This document shows positions 14,078 to 24,873 of a DNA stretch of 64,000 nucleotides, piece by piece. Each line of letters opens with the position of its first letter. Positions within the stretch are counted from its first letter, which is position 1. This stretch comes from Arthrobacter sp. Soil764 (GTDB taxonomy: Bacteria; Actinomycetota; Actinomycetes; Actinomycetales; Micrococcaceae). The notes beneath the pieces are model-generated. The model saw only the letters and a list, made by a program, of their open reading frames with translations. It ran no database searches and was not told where the DNA came from. The stretch covers positions 186,895-250,894 of the forward strand of contig NZ_LMSI01000019.1 of the NCBI RefSeq assembly GCF_001428075.1, read 5' to 3'. Position numbers and translations under genes: made by a program.

Positions 14078-16918
14078 GTGAGTGAAACAACCAAACCGGC
14101 CCCTTTCCCGTCTTCGGCCATCGAAGAGGAGGCTGCCGCGCAGCTTTCGTCCTCCACGCCCCGGCCCGCTGCAAAGGTCGCCGCCCCCGCTGCCGGTGGG
14201 TCTGTTTCAGCCACGGAAGCACCCGTCATTCCCATCACCGGCCAGCCGCGGCTGCTGGTCCTCGACGGCCACTCCATGGCGTTCCGCGCCTTCTTCGCCC
14301 TGCCCGCGGACAAGTTCTCCACCTCCAACGGCCAGCACACCAACGCCATCCATGGCTTCACCTCCATGTTGATCAACCTCATCAAGGAGCAGCAGCCCAC
14401 CCACGTCGCTGTTGCGTTCGATGTCTCGGACGAATCCACCCACCGGAAGACCGAGTACAGCGAGTACAAGGGCGGCCGGAACGAAACGCCCCGCGAGATG
14501 AGCGGCCAGATCGACCTCATCGCGCAGGTCATGGAGGCCTGGGGCATCAAGACCATCAAGATGCCCGGCTACGAGGCCGACGACATCCTGGCCACCCTTG
14601 CCGCGATGGGTGAGAAGGCCGGATTCGAGGTCCTGCTGGTCTCCGGCGACCGGGACGCCTTCCAGCTCATCACGGACAACGTGTTCGTGCTCTACCCCCG
14701 GAAGGGCGTCAGCGACATCCCCCGGATGGACGCTGCCGCCATTGAAGCGAAGTACTTCGTCAGCCCGTCCCGCTACTCCGACCTTGCGGCCCTGGTGGGG
14801 GAGACCGCGGACAACCTCCCCGGCGTGCCCGGTGTCGGGCCCAAGACCGCGGCCAAATGGATCAACCAGTACGGCGGGCTGGAAGGCGTCCTGGAACACC
14901 TTGACTCCATCGGCGGCAAGGTGGGCGACGCCCTGCGGGAGAATGTCGACGCTGTGAAACGCAACCGTCGGCTGAACCAGCTCCACACGGATCTGGACCT
15001 GCCCGTCACGCTGGAGGACCTCTACCAGCCGCGCCCCGACCAGGCCGCGATTGAAGATCTCTTCGACCAGCTGGAATTCAAGGCCATCCGCGGCCGGTTG
15101 TTTGCCCTCTACGGCGACACTGACGCTCCCGCTGCCGAACGCGAAAGCATCGAAACCCCGGACTACACCACGCCGGCCACTGCCGCGGAACTTGCCGCTT
15201 TCCTGGCAGCCGGTGCGGGTCAGCGGACCGCCCTCGCCGTGGACCTCGTGCCCGGCCGGATCGGTGAAGACGCGGCCGCTCTGGCCATCGTGCGCGGTGA
15301 TGCCGCTGTCTACGTCGACCTCGCCGGCCAGGACGCGGAGACCGAGAATGCGCTGGCCGCCTGGCTGCGCGACCCCGAGGCACCCAAAGTGATGCACGGC
15401 TTCAAGGCTGCGCTCAAGGCACTTACGGCCCGCGGCCTTGAGCTGGAAGGCGTAGTGGATGACACCTCCATCTCCGGCTACCTCATCCAGCCGGACCGCC
15501 GCACCTACGAACTGGCAGAACTTGCCCAGCACCATCTCAGTGTGGGAATCCCGGCCGCCACGGCGAAAGCCGGGCAGCTGGAACTGTCGTTCGACGGCGA
15601 CGACAACGCTGCCGCCGACTCCCTGGTCCAGGCAGGCGCGGTGGTGCTGGCCCTGAGCCGCTACTTCGAGGACGAGCTCAAGGAACGCCGGGCGGAGGAA
15701 CTGCTGTCCACCCTCGAGCTGCCGGTCAGCCGCGTCCTTGCGGACATGGAGCTCGCCGGCATCGCCATCGACATGGACAAAATGGACGAGCAACTTGCCG
15801 ACCTTGCCCGGGTCATCGACCAGGCGCAGGAACAGGCGTTCGCGGCCATCGGCCACGAAGTCAACCTGGGCTCGCCCAAGCAGCTGCAGACCGTCCTGTT
15901 CGAGGAACTCCAGCTCCCCAAGACCAAGAAGATCAAGTCCGGCTACACCACGGACGCTGCGTCCCTGAAGAACCTCCTGGAAAAGACCGGGCACGAGTTC
16001 CTGGTGCAGCTCATGGCCCACCGGGAGGCCGCCAAGCTGCGGCAGATGATCGAGTCGTTGAAGAAGTCCGTGGCGGAAGACGGCCGGATCCACACCACCT
16101 ATGCACAGAACGTGGCAGCCACCGGCCGGATCTCCTCCAACAACCCCAACCTGCAGAACATCCCCATCCGCAGCGAGGAAGGCCGCCGCGTTCGCGGCAT
16201 CTTCGTGGTCAGCGACGGCTACGAATGCCTGTTGTCCGCCGACTACTCCCAGATCGAGATGCGCATCATGGCGCACCTTTCCGGGGACGCCGGCCTGATC
16301 CAGGCGTACAAGGACGGCGAGGACCTGCACCGCTTCGTCGGCTCCAACATTTTCCACGTCCCCACGGACCAGGTCACCAGCGCCATGCGCTCAAAGGTGA
16401 AGGCCATGTCCTACGGCCTTGCCTACGGTTTGACCTCCTTCGGCCTGTCCAAGCAGCTGGAGATCTCCGTTGACGAGGCCCGGACCCTCATGAAGGACTA
16501 CTTCGACCGCTTCGGCGCCGTCCGCGACTACCTCCGGGGCGTGGTGGACCAGGCCAGGGTGGACGGCTATACCGCCACCATCGAGGGACGCCGCCGCTAC
16601 CTTCCGGACCTCACCAGCACGGACCGCCAGCTGCGCGAGAACGCAGAGCGCATTGCCCTCAACAGCCCCATCCAGGGCTCCGCGGCGGACATCATCAAGC
16701 GCGCCATGCTGGGTGTCCACGCCGAACTGCAGGCCCAGGGCCTGAAATCCCGGATGCTGCTCCAAGTTCACGACGAACTGGTCCTGGAAGTTGCCGCCGG
16801 GGAGCGGGCCGCGGTGGAGAAACTCGTCACCGACCAGATGGCGGCGGCTGCCAACCTCAGCGTGCCCCTGGAAGTCCAGATCGGCGTCGGGCCCAGCTGG
16901 TACGACGCCGGCCACTAG
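14078..16918 (+). CDS. polA: DNA polymerase I
   Basis: 946 aa from the GTG at 14078. A low-complexity leader of about 50 residues precedes the 5' nuclease domain (LLVLDGHSMAFRAFFALP; VSGDRDAFQLI; DNLPGVPGVGPKTAAKW). A degenerate 3'-5' exonuclease domain follows: the DxE metal site reads AVDLVPG, so the Glu is gone and proofreading should be absent, as is usual in actinobacteria. The polymerase domain shows motif A ADYSQIEMRIMAHLSGD (Asp about residue 722), the O-helix RSKVKAMSYGLAYGLTSFG and motif C LLQVHDELVLEV. TAGGCT (14065-14070) ends 7 bases before the GTG, so the mRNA is probably leaderless. Confidence 0.96.
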   Translation: MSETTKPAPFPSSAIEEEAAAQLSSSTPRPAAKVAAPAAGGSVSATEAPVIPITGQPRLLVLDGHSMAFRAFFALPADKFSTSNGQHTNAIHGFTSMLINLIKEQQPTHVAVAFDVSDESTHRKTEYSEYKGGRNETPREMSGQIDLIAQVMEAWGIKTIKMPGYEADDILATLAAMGEKAGFEVLLVSGDRDAFQLITDNVFVLYPRKGVSDIPRMDAAAIEAKYFVSPSRYSDLAALVGETADNLPGVPGVGPKTAAKWINQYGGLEGVLEHLDSIGGKVGDALRENVDAVKRNRRLNQLHTDLDLPVTLEDLYQPRPDQAAIEDLFDQLEFKAIRGRLFALYGDTDAPAAERESIETPDYTTPATAAELAAFLAAGAGQRTALAVDLVPGRIGEDAAALAIVRGDAAVYVDLAGQDAETENALAAWLRDPEAPKVMHGFKAALKALTARGLELEGVVDDTSISGYLIQPDRRTYELAELAQHHLSVGIPAATAKAGQLELSFDGDDNAAADSLVQAGAVVLALSRYFEDELKERRAEELLSTLELPVSRVLADMELAGIAIDMDKMDEQLADLARVIDQAQEQAFAAIGHEVNLGSPKQLQTVLFEELQLPKTKKIKSGYTTDAASLKNLLEKTGHEFLVQLMAHREAAKLRQMIESLKKSVAEDGRIHTTYAQNVAATGRISSNNPNLQNIPIRSEEGRRVRGIFVVSDGYECLLSADYSQIEMRIMAHLSGDAGLIQAYKDGEDLHRFVGSNIFHVPTDQVTSAMRSKVKAMSYGLAYGLTSFGLSKQLEISVDEARTLMKDYFDRFGAVRDYLRGVVDQARVDGYTATIEGRRRYLPDLTSTDRQLRENAERIALNSPIQGSAADIIKRAMLGVHAELQAQGLKSRMLLQVHDELVLEVAAGERAAVEKLVTDQMAAAANLSVPLEVQIGVGPSWYDAGH

Positions 16919-16994
16919 GCTCGGCGGCGCGCTCTTGGGAAGAGAGGACGTTTATGCTGGTCAGCGGCCGGATGCATTGACTAGGCTCGGGTAA

Positions 16995-18293
16995 ATGGGT
17001 GATCTGAGCGGAAACTATGAAATCCGGCGCTTTCCCGCTGTGTCCAAAGGCAGGGACGGGTACGCAGAGGCGGAGGCATGGGCGCGAGCAGTTGCCTTCG
17101 GCTTCCACGACTCGACCCGCACTCCCGAGCATGTGGCGCGTTCAATGGCCACCTACGAGGCAGACGGCAGGATCTTCACGGGCGCCTACCAGACGGGAAC
17201 GCCAGCGCAGCACTCGCTCCCGGCCGAGGTTCCTGTGGCCACCTTCGGAACGTTCCGAAAGACCCTTAACATCGGGTTTGGCCGGATGCTTGAAGCCCAA
17301 ATGGTCACCGCCGTTACCGTTCGGACCTCCCACCGCCGGCGAGGCCTGCTGCGCCGCATGATGACCGGGGACCTGCAGGCAGCCAAGGATGACGGCATTG
17401 CAGTGGCCGCGCTCACTGCATCCGAGGGAAGCATCTACGGACGGTTCGGCTATGGCGTCGCCAGCATGGAACGCACTGTCAAGGTGGACACAACGGCCCG
17501 GTTCAACCTGCGCCACCAGGCCACGGGGACCGTAGAGGTGGCCGATCCCAAAGTCCTGCTCGACGTTGCCCCCACAGTCTTCGCCCGGGTGCACCGCCAC
17601 ACTCCCGGATCCCTCGGCCGCCAGGAATGGTACCGGCAGTTGGCATCGGGGTCGCTGGGCCGTGACGGGAAGGAAGACCCTGCCATCAAGGCAGCGCTCC
17701 ACTACGGGCCGGACGGCAGGGTGGACGGGTACGTCTCCTACAAGTTCGCCGGCTGGGACACCACGCCCGCCACGGTGGAAGTGGTGGACCTCCTGGCTGC
17801 CACGGATCACGCCTACTTGGAGCTCTGGCAGTATTTGGCTGCCATCGACCTCGTTGAACGCATTTCGTGGAATGAAGCGCCGGTGGATGATCCGCTGGCG
17901 TGGGCGCTGGTGGATCCACGCTGCATCGACGCCTCCGACAGCCGCGACATGCTCTGGCTCCGGATCCTGGACGTCCCGCAGGCCCTCTCGGCGCGGCACT
18001 ACCCGGTTGACGGCCGGCTGGTCCTCGACGTGGAGGACCCGCTGGGCCTCACGGCAGGAACTTTCGCCCTGGAGGTCAAAGGCGGCCAGGCCGCCGTCGA
18101 ACCTGTGGCCGCGGGAGAGAAGGCCGACCTGGCGCTGGATGTCTCGGCGCTGTCCTCGATCTACCTCGGCGGAATCAGCCCCGTGACGCTCAAGGCGGCA
18201 GGCAAGGTCTGCGAGGCAACTCCCGGCGCAGCATTCAAGGCGCAGCAGATGTTCGCGGTGGAACGGGCAACACACTGCCTGACCCACTTCTGA
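16995..18293 (+). CDS. Eis-like GNAT acetyltransferase
   Basis: 432 aa, the length and layout of the Eis family: an N-terminal GNAT domain with the acetyl-CoA loop SHRRRGLLRRMMTGDLQAAK, a second GNAT-like half, and a C-terminal sterol-carrier-like region (DLALDVSALSSIYLGG). Mycobacterial Eis acetylates aminoglycosides at several amines; environmental relatives have unknown substrates. TAGGCT (16982-16987) ends 7 bases before the ATG, a leaderless-type start. The last residue is Phe after LTHF, consistent with the family's C-terminal carboxylate acting as general base. Confidence 0.88.
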   Translation: MGDLSGNYEIRRFPAVSKGRDGYAEAEAWARAVAFGFHDSTRTPEHVARSMATYEADGRIFTGAYQTGTPAQHSLPAEVPVATFGTFRKTLNIGFGRMLEAQMVTAVTVRTSHRRRGLLRRMMTGDLQAAKDDGIAVAALTASEGSIYGRFGYGVASMERTVKVDTTARFNLRHQATGTVEVADPKVLLDVAPTVFARVHRHTPGSLGRQEWYRQLASGSLGRDGKEDPAIKAALHYGPDGRVDGYVSYKFAGWDTTPATVEVVDLLAATDHAYLELWQYLAAIDLVERISWNEAPVDDPLAWALVDPRCIDASDSRDMLWLRILDVPQALSARHYPVDGRLVLDVEDPLGLTAGTFALEVKGGQAAVEPVAAGEKADLALDVSALSSIYLGGISPVTLKAAGKVCEATPGAAFKAQQMFAVERATHCLTHF

Positions 18294-18320
18294 TCTCCTC
18301 CCGTGTCCTGCACGCCCGCT

Positions 18321-18350
18321 TTGACCCGAATTGCGGGCAGCGACTAGAAT
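18321..18350 (+). promoter_or_regulatory. rpsA promoter
   Basis: TTGACC (18321-18326), 18-bp spacer, TAGAAT (18345-18350): the best consensus promoter in the window. The start near 18357 leaves a leader of about 175 nt before rpsA, long enough for the autogenous control known for S1 in other bacteria. Confidence 0.65.
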
Positions 18351-18531
18351 AAACGGGCGTGTACCACGTGCATGCACTTGCGGCCCCTTAGGGGCTGCAT
18401 TGAAAGCAATCCACAAAATCAGGATGACCCGGAGGATCCGTCGGATTCACCGCGAATCGCGCCTGCGTTCCATAACGCGGGCGCGCCGGTTTGCCTGACC
18501 GACTAACTATCCACAACGGAGCCCCTACTAC

Positions 18532-20007
18532 ATGACCATCACCTCCACCGAGAAGCCCGGTACCCCCGTAGTCGCGATTAACGACATCGGTACCGCTGAG
18601 GACTTCCTCGCAGCTGTCGACGCCACCATCAAGTACTTCAACGACGGAGACCTCGTCGAAGGTACCGTCGTCAAGGTCGACCGCGACGAAGTCCTGCTCG
18701 ACATCGGTTACAAGACCGAAGGTGTCATCCCCTCCCGCGAGCTTTCCATCAAGCACGACGTTGACCCCGGAGACGTTGTCTCCGTTGGCGATCAGGTCGA
18801 AGCCCTGGTGCTCACCAAGGAAGACAAAGAAGGCCGTCTGATCCTCTCCAAGAAGCGCGCGCAGTACGAGCGCGCCTGGGGCGACATCGAGAAGGTCAAG
18901 GAAGAAGACGGTGTCGTCACCGGTACCGTCATCGAGGTTGTCAAGGGTGGTCTTATCCTCGACATCGGCCTGCGCGGCTTCCTGCCCGCATCCCTCGTCG
19001 AGATGCGCCGTGTGCGCGACCTGGCTCCGTACATCGGCCAGCAGATCGAAGCCAAGATCATCGAGCTGGACAAGAACCGCAACAACGTGGTCCTGTCCCG
19101 CCGTGCATGGCTCGAGCAGACCCAGTCCGAGGTCCGCTCCACCTTCCTCAACAAGCTGGAAAAGGGCCAGGTCCGTCCCGGCGTTGTTTCCTCCATCGTC
19201 AACTTCGGTGCATTCGTGGACCTGGGCGGCGTAGACGGCCTGGTTCACGTTTCCGAGCTGTCCTGGAAGCACATCGACCACCCGTCCGAGGTTGTCGAAG
19301 TTGGCCAGGAAGTCACCGTCGAGGTTCTCGAGGTGGACCTGGACCGCGAGCGCGTCTCCCTGTCGCTCAAGGCTACGCAGGAAGATCCGTGGCAGACCTT
19401 CGCCCGCACCCACGCCCTGGGCCAGGTTGTTCCGGGTAAGGTCACCAAGCTGGTTCCGTTCGGTGCGTTCGTCCGCGTCGAAGACGGCATCGAAGGCCTG
19501 GTCCACATCTCCGAGCTGGCTGTCCGCCACGTGGAGCTGGCCGAGCAGGTTGTCTCCGTTGGCGACGAACTGTTCGTCAAGGTCATCGACATCGACCTGG
19601 AGCGCCGCCGCATCTCGCTGTCCCTCAAGCAGGCCAACGAGGGCGTCGACGCCGACAGCACCGAATTCGATCCGGCTCTGTACGGCATGGCCGCAGAGTA
19701 CGACGAAGAGGGCAACTACAAGTACCCCGAGGGCTTCGATCCCGAGTCCAACGAGTGGCTTGAAGGCTACGAGAACCAGCGCGCAGCCTGGGAGCAGCAG
19801 TACGCTGACGCCCAGGCCCGCTGGGAAGCCCACAAGAAGCAGGTTGCCCAGCATGCTGCCGACGACGCTGCAGCTGCAACGTCCGGCGACAACGATTCCG
19901 GCACCACCAGCTACTCCTCCGAGCCTGCTGCCACCGACACCGGTGCCGGCACCCTGGCTTCGGACGAGGCACTTGCTGCCCTGCGCGAGAAGCTGACCGG
20001 CAACTAA
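18532..20007 (+). CDS. rpsA: 30S ribosomal protein S1
   Basis: 491 aa with four S1 RNA-binding repeats, each beginning GTVV, GTVI, GVVSSIVNFGAFVDLGG and GKVTKLVPFGAFVRVEDG. This is the four-to-six-repeat actinobacterial form rather than the six-repeat E. coli one. The last about 110 residues are acidic and Glu/Gln/Ala-rich with no repeat. The protein delivers mRNA to the 30S subunit. Codon use is strongly biased toward C-ending codons, as expected for high expression. Followed by a 20-bp-stem terminator. Confidence 0.97.
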   Translation: MTITSTEKPGTPVVAINDIGTAEDFLAAVDATIKYFNDGDLVEGTVVKVDRDEVLLDIGYKTEGVIPSRELSIKHDVDPGDVVSVGDQVEALVLTKEDKEGRLILSKKRAQYERAWGDIEKVKEEDGVVTGTVIEVVKGGLILDIGLRGFLPASLVEMRRVRDLAPYIGQQIEAKIIELDKNRNNVVLSRRAWLEQTQSEVRSTFLNKLEKGQVRPGVVSSIVNFGAFVDLGGVDGLVHVSELSWKHIDHPSEVVEVGQEVTVEVLEVDLDRERVSLSLKATQEDPWQTFARTHALGQVVPGKVTKLVPFGAFVRVEDGIEGLVHISELAVRHVELAEQVVSVGDELFVKVIDIDLERRRISLSLKQANEGVDADSTEFDPALYGMAAEYDEEGNYKYPEGFDPESNEWLEGYENQRAAWEQQYADAQARWEAHKKQVAQHAADDAAAATSGDNDSGTTSYSSEPAATDTGAGTLASDEALAALREKLTGN

Positions 20008-20032
20008 TTGCCGCCGGTCCGGATTCCGGGCC

Positions 20033-20075
20033 AACGCAACAGACCCCCTGCCATTGGCAGGGGGTCTGTTGCGTT
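20033..20075. terminator. strong bidirectional terminator after rpsA
   Basis: A perfect 20-bp stem (arms 20033-20052 and 20056-20075) with an ATT loop, 25 bp after the rpsA stop. The A/T-ending outer stem gives a T-run on either strand, so it can also end the convergent GNAT transcript. Confidence 0.9.
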
Positions 20076-20115
20076 TAATGTGGTGCGCCGGCTTCGTGCT
20101 GCAGCCGGTCTGTCC

Positions 20116-20616
20116 TTAAAGTTCGACGACGGCGCGAACAGTCCCGTCGTCGTCGAAGATAAGCTGGGCGCCGGCTGAGGCGAGAAGGCGCTGGGCGCCG
20201 GCGTTGCCCGCCAAAGTGCGGGCGGTTACCCGGGACAGGCCAGCCCTGCGGGCCTCTTCCAGCACCAGATGCAGGGCTGCACCTCCGATCCCGCGCGCCC
20301 GGAAGCTCCGGCCCAGCCAGATACCAGTCTCGGCGGACGGGGTGCCCGCACTGGTGACGCGCTTGAGTCGCACCGAGCCGGCAACCCGCCCGCCGCTGAA
20401 GACGGCCCAGGACTTTTCCGCAGCGGGTCCGTCCAGCCCGCCGGCGGCAGCGTGGTGGTAGCTGTAGAACCAGGCGGTGCGCTCCAGGTTCCAGCCGGGG
20501 CCGCCCAGCGGGGGCGCCACCTCATCCGGGGAGGCATCGCGTTTGGCCAGCTGGAGCAGTTGGTCCGCTACAGTTTCGTCAACGTCCACCAGGCTCACAT
20601 CAGGTGAGGCGTTCAT
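20116..20616 (-). CDS. GNAT family N-acetyltransferase
   Basis: 166 aa. The acetyl-CoA-binding region reads GIWLGRSFRARGIGGAALHLVLEEAR (R-x-x-G-I-G/A loop), followed by RVTARTLAGNAGAQRLLASAGA. Substrate unknown. Its start (MNASPDVSLVDV, ATG at 20616) lies inside the end of the upstream yigZ, a 17-bp overlap that implies one operon and coupled translation. Confidence 0.82.
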   Translation of the reverse strand: MNASPDVSLVDVDETVADQLLQLAKRDASPDEVAPPLGGPGWNLERTAWFYSYHHAAAGGLDGPAAEKSWAVFSGGRVAGSVRLKRVTSAGTPSAETGIWLGRSFRARGIGGAALHLVLEEARRAGLSRVTARTLAGNAGAQRLLASAGAQLIFDDDGTVRAVVEL

Positions 20617-21289
20617 CCACCCATTCCGTTTCATTGGGAGTGAGCGTAGCGGACCCCGCAGTGAGCTGCAGGATGCGGTCGCTTGCGGCGGCAATCGCGG
20701 CAGCATGGTCCGGCACGGCAATGCGCAGCACCGTGTGCCGGTCCTGGTAACTGGTTTCTGCCATGACTTGGCCCGCGGCACGCAGATCGTTCTCCAGCCG
20801 GCCCGCAGCCGCGTGCGGTACGGCGGCCGAACAGATCCGGAGCCGGCTGCGGCGCACCAGGGGTGCCAGCTCCAGGGCTGCGGAGACCGACTCGGAATAG
20901 GCCCGGACCAGGCCGCCGGCGCCGAGCAGGACGCCGCCGAAATAGCGCACGACGACGGCACTGATGTCGCTAAGGTCGGTCACCCCGGGCGCTGTTTCAC
21001 GCTTCAGCAGGGCTTCGAGCATAGGGATGCCGGCGGTCCCGGCGGGCTCACCGTCATCGCTGGAGCGCTGGATGCTGCGGTCCGGCCCGATGACGAACGC
21101 CGAGCAGTGATGGCGGGCGTCGTGGAATCCGCGGCGGAGCACCGCCACCAGGTCACGGGCCTCCTCCTCGGTCCCGGCCCTGCGCAGGACGGTGATGAAC
21201 CGGGAGCGTTTGATTTCGAGTTCGTGCCGGAAGTCCTGGCCGGCCGCGAGCGTGGTGTACGAGGTGGCCCGGCTGTCTTGCTCTTGCAT
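20600..21289 (-). CDS. yigZ: YigZ/IMPACT family protein
   Basis: 229 aa with the IMPACT N-terminal domain: EIKRSRFITVL, HHCSAFVIG, SDDGEPAGTAGIPMLEAL and VVVRYFGGVLLGAGGLVRAYS, then the C-terminal DUF1949-type ferredoxin-like fold. The family has been linked to translation control and ribosome or RNA binding, but the bacterial role is unresolved. TAGACT (complement at 21297-21302) ends 7 bases before the ATG. The gene is divergent from coaE, with 76 bp between the starts. Confidence 0.9.
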   Translation of the reverse strand: MQEQDSRATSYTTLAAGQDFRHELEIKRSRFITVLRRAGTEEEARDLVAVLRRGFHDARHHCSAFVIGPDRSIQRSSDDGEPAGTAGIPMLEALLKRETAPGVTDLSDISAVVVRYFGGVLLGAGGLVRAYSESVSAALELAPLVRRSRLRICSAAVPHAAAGRLENDLRAAGQVMAETSYQDRHTVLRIAVPDHAAAIAAASDRILQLTAGSATLTPNETEWVDERLT

Positions 21290-21365
21290 CCGCCCCAGTC
21301 TAGGCCCACCCGGACCCTGTCCCACCTTCACTGAACACGGCTGCCCGGGCTAGTAGGCTGGCGGC

Positions 21366-22580
21366 GTGCTGAAAATTGGACTGACGGGCGGGATCGCATC
21401 AGGGAAATCCGTAGTGGCCGCGCGGTTGCAGGAACGGGGCGCCGTGCTGGTGGACGCTGATGCCCTGGCGCGGGAAGTGGTGGAGCCCGGAACCGAGGGA
21501 TTGCACCGGATTGTGGAGGAGTTTGGCGCCGAGATGCTCGACGGCGACGGGCGGCTCGACCGGGCACGGCTCGGCGCGGCGGTGTTCGGCAACCAGGATC
21601 GGCTGGCTGCGCTGAACGCCATCGTCCACCCCCTGGTCCGCGCCCGCGCCGCGGCCATCACGGCAGCGGCGCCGGACGACGCGATTGTGGTCCAGGACAT
21701 CCCCCTGTTGGTGGAGACGGGGCAGGGGAGTGCCTTCCACCTGGTGCTGGTAGTGGACGCCCCCGAAGACGTGCGGCTGAAGCGCATGCAGGAGCTGCGC
21801 GGCATGACCGCGGAAGCGGCGCGTTCACGGATGGCCGCACAGGCCACGCGCGAGGCACGGCTGGCCGCTGCCGACATCGTCCTAGACAACTTAGGGACAG
21901 TGCAGCAGCTGCTTGACCAGGTGGACAGGCTTTGGGACGGGCGGCTGGTGCCTTTTGCCCGCAACCTGGCGGCAGGGTCCCGCGCCCCGCGGGACGGGGG
22001 ACCGGTGCTGGAGCCGTACCGGCCGGAATGGGCGCAGCAGGCCACGAGGATCGCGGCCCGGCTGGCGGCGACCGCACCCGGACTCATCCTGGCCGTGGAC
22101 CACATCGGCTCCACCTCCGTTCCGGGCCTGGCCGCCAAGGATGTCATTGACCTGCAGGTGGCGGTGCCGGACCTGGAGGCAGCGGCCAGGATCGCACCGC
22201 TCCTGGCAGCTGCCGGTTTCCCCGCGGTGCGGGGGATCGAATCCGACACCCCGAAACCCAGCGCTGCCGATCAGTCCGAATGGCTGAAGCGGTTCCACGC
22301 CAACGCAGACCCGTGCCGTGCCGTGAACGTGCATGTCCGGGCGGCCGGCTCGGCCGGTTGGCGTTACGCCCTGATGTTCCGGGACTGGCTGCGGAGCGAT
22401 CCCTCGGCGCTCAAGCTTTACGCGGCACACAAGGCCGGGCTGGCAGCACGCTTTGCCGGTTCGGGCACCACGAACGGATATGCCGAAGCCAAGGAACCCT
22501 GGTTCACGGACGTGGCGTGGCCGCGGATGTCCGCCTGGGCGGAGGCAACCGGGTGGGTGCCGCCGTCGTACGCCTCCTGA
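21366..22580 (+). CDS. coaE: dephospho-CoA kinase fused to a GrpB/UPF0157 domain
   Basis: 404 aa in two parts. Residues about 1-195 are CoaE: P-loop GLTGGIASGKS, DADALAREVVEPG, then VVQDIPLLVETG and the lid RMQELRGMTAEAA. It phosphorylates dephospho-CoA, the last step of CoA synthesis. Residues about 215-400 are a GrpB domain (nucleotidyltransferase-like): VDHIGSTSVPGLAAKDVIDLQV with the G-S-T/S signature, and RFHANADPCRAVNVHV. The same fusion is known in mycobacteria. TAGGCT (21354-21359) ends 6 bases before the GTG start. Confidence 0.94.
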   Translation: MLKIGLTGGIASGKSVVAARLQERGAVLVDADALAREVVEPGTEGLHRIVEEFGAEMLDGDGRLDRARLGAAVFGNQDRLAALNAIVHPLVRARAAAITAAAPDDAIVVQDIPLLVETGQGSAFHLVLVVDAPEDVRLKRMQELRGMTAEAARSRMAAQATREARLAAADIVLDNLGTVQQLLDQVDRLWDGRLVPFARNLAAGSRAPRDGGPVLEPYRPEWAQQATRIAARLAATAPGLILAVDHIGSTSVPGLAAKDVIDLQVAVPDLEAAARIAPLLAAAGFPAVRGIESDTPKPSAADQSEWLKRFHANADPCRAVNVHVRAAGSAGWRYALMFRDWLRSDPSALKLYAAHKAGLAARFAGSGTTNGYAEAKEPWFTDVAWPRMSAWAEATGWVPPSYAS

Positions 22581-22660
22581 AGCAGGAACTTGGACGGACG
22601 GCTGTTCGCCTGTAACGGACGGGACCGTTCACTGTCGGTGCCCGGCTGTAGATTAGATCC

Positions 22661-24760
<2,100 letters not shown>

Positions 24761-24772
24761 GGACGGTGCGCT

Positions 24773-24810
24773 TCCACGCAGGCCCGGCATCTCCACGCAG
24801 GCTCGGCGTC
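24773..24810. repeat. two tandem 19-bp repeats after uvrB
   Basis: 24773-24791 and 24792-24810 match at 17 of 19 positions (both begin TCCACGCAGG). They sit between the uvrB stop and the terminator. Probably replication slippage; no function evident. Confidence 0.6.
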
Positions 24811-24816
24811 GCATAA

Positions 24817-24846
24817 CGACGGGCACCCACCCGGGTGCCCGCCGTC
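24817..24846. terminator. bidirectional terminator between uvrB and the binding-protein gene
   Basis: GGGCACCC (24821-24828) pairs with GGGTGCCC (24833-24840) across an ACCC loop, with flanking CGAC and GCCGTC adding partial pairing. TGCTTTT follows on the plus strand. It separates two convergent genes. Confidence 0.75.
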
Positions 24847-24873
24847 ATGCTTTTCCCAGCGATGCTGCGGCCT

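Noticed and set aside
14207-16357. Long open frame antisense to polA
   Set aside because: It is the mirror of a strongly coding gene with high third-position GC, has no recognisable domain, and polA motifs cover the region.
18388-20034. Long open frame antisense to rpsA
   Set aside because: Repetitive Asp/Leu/Val composition is the reverse reading of S1 repeats.
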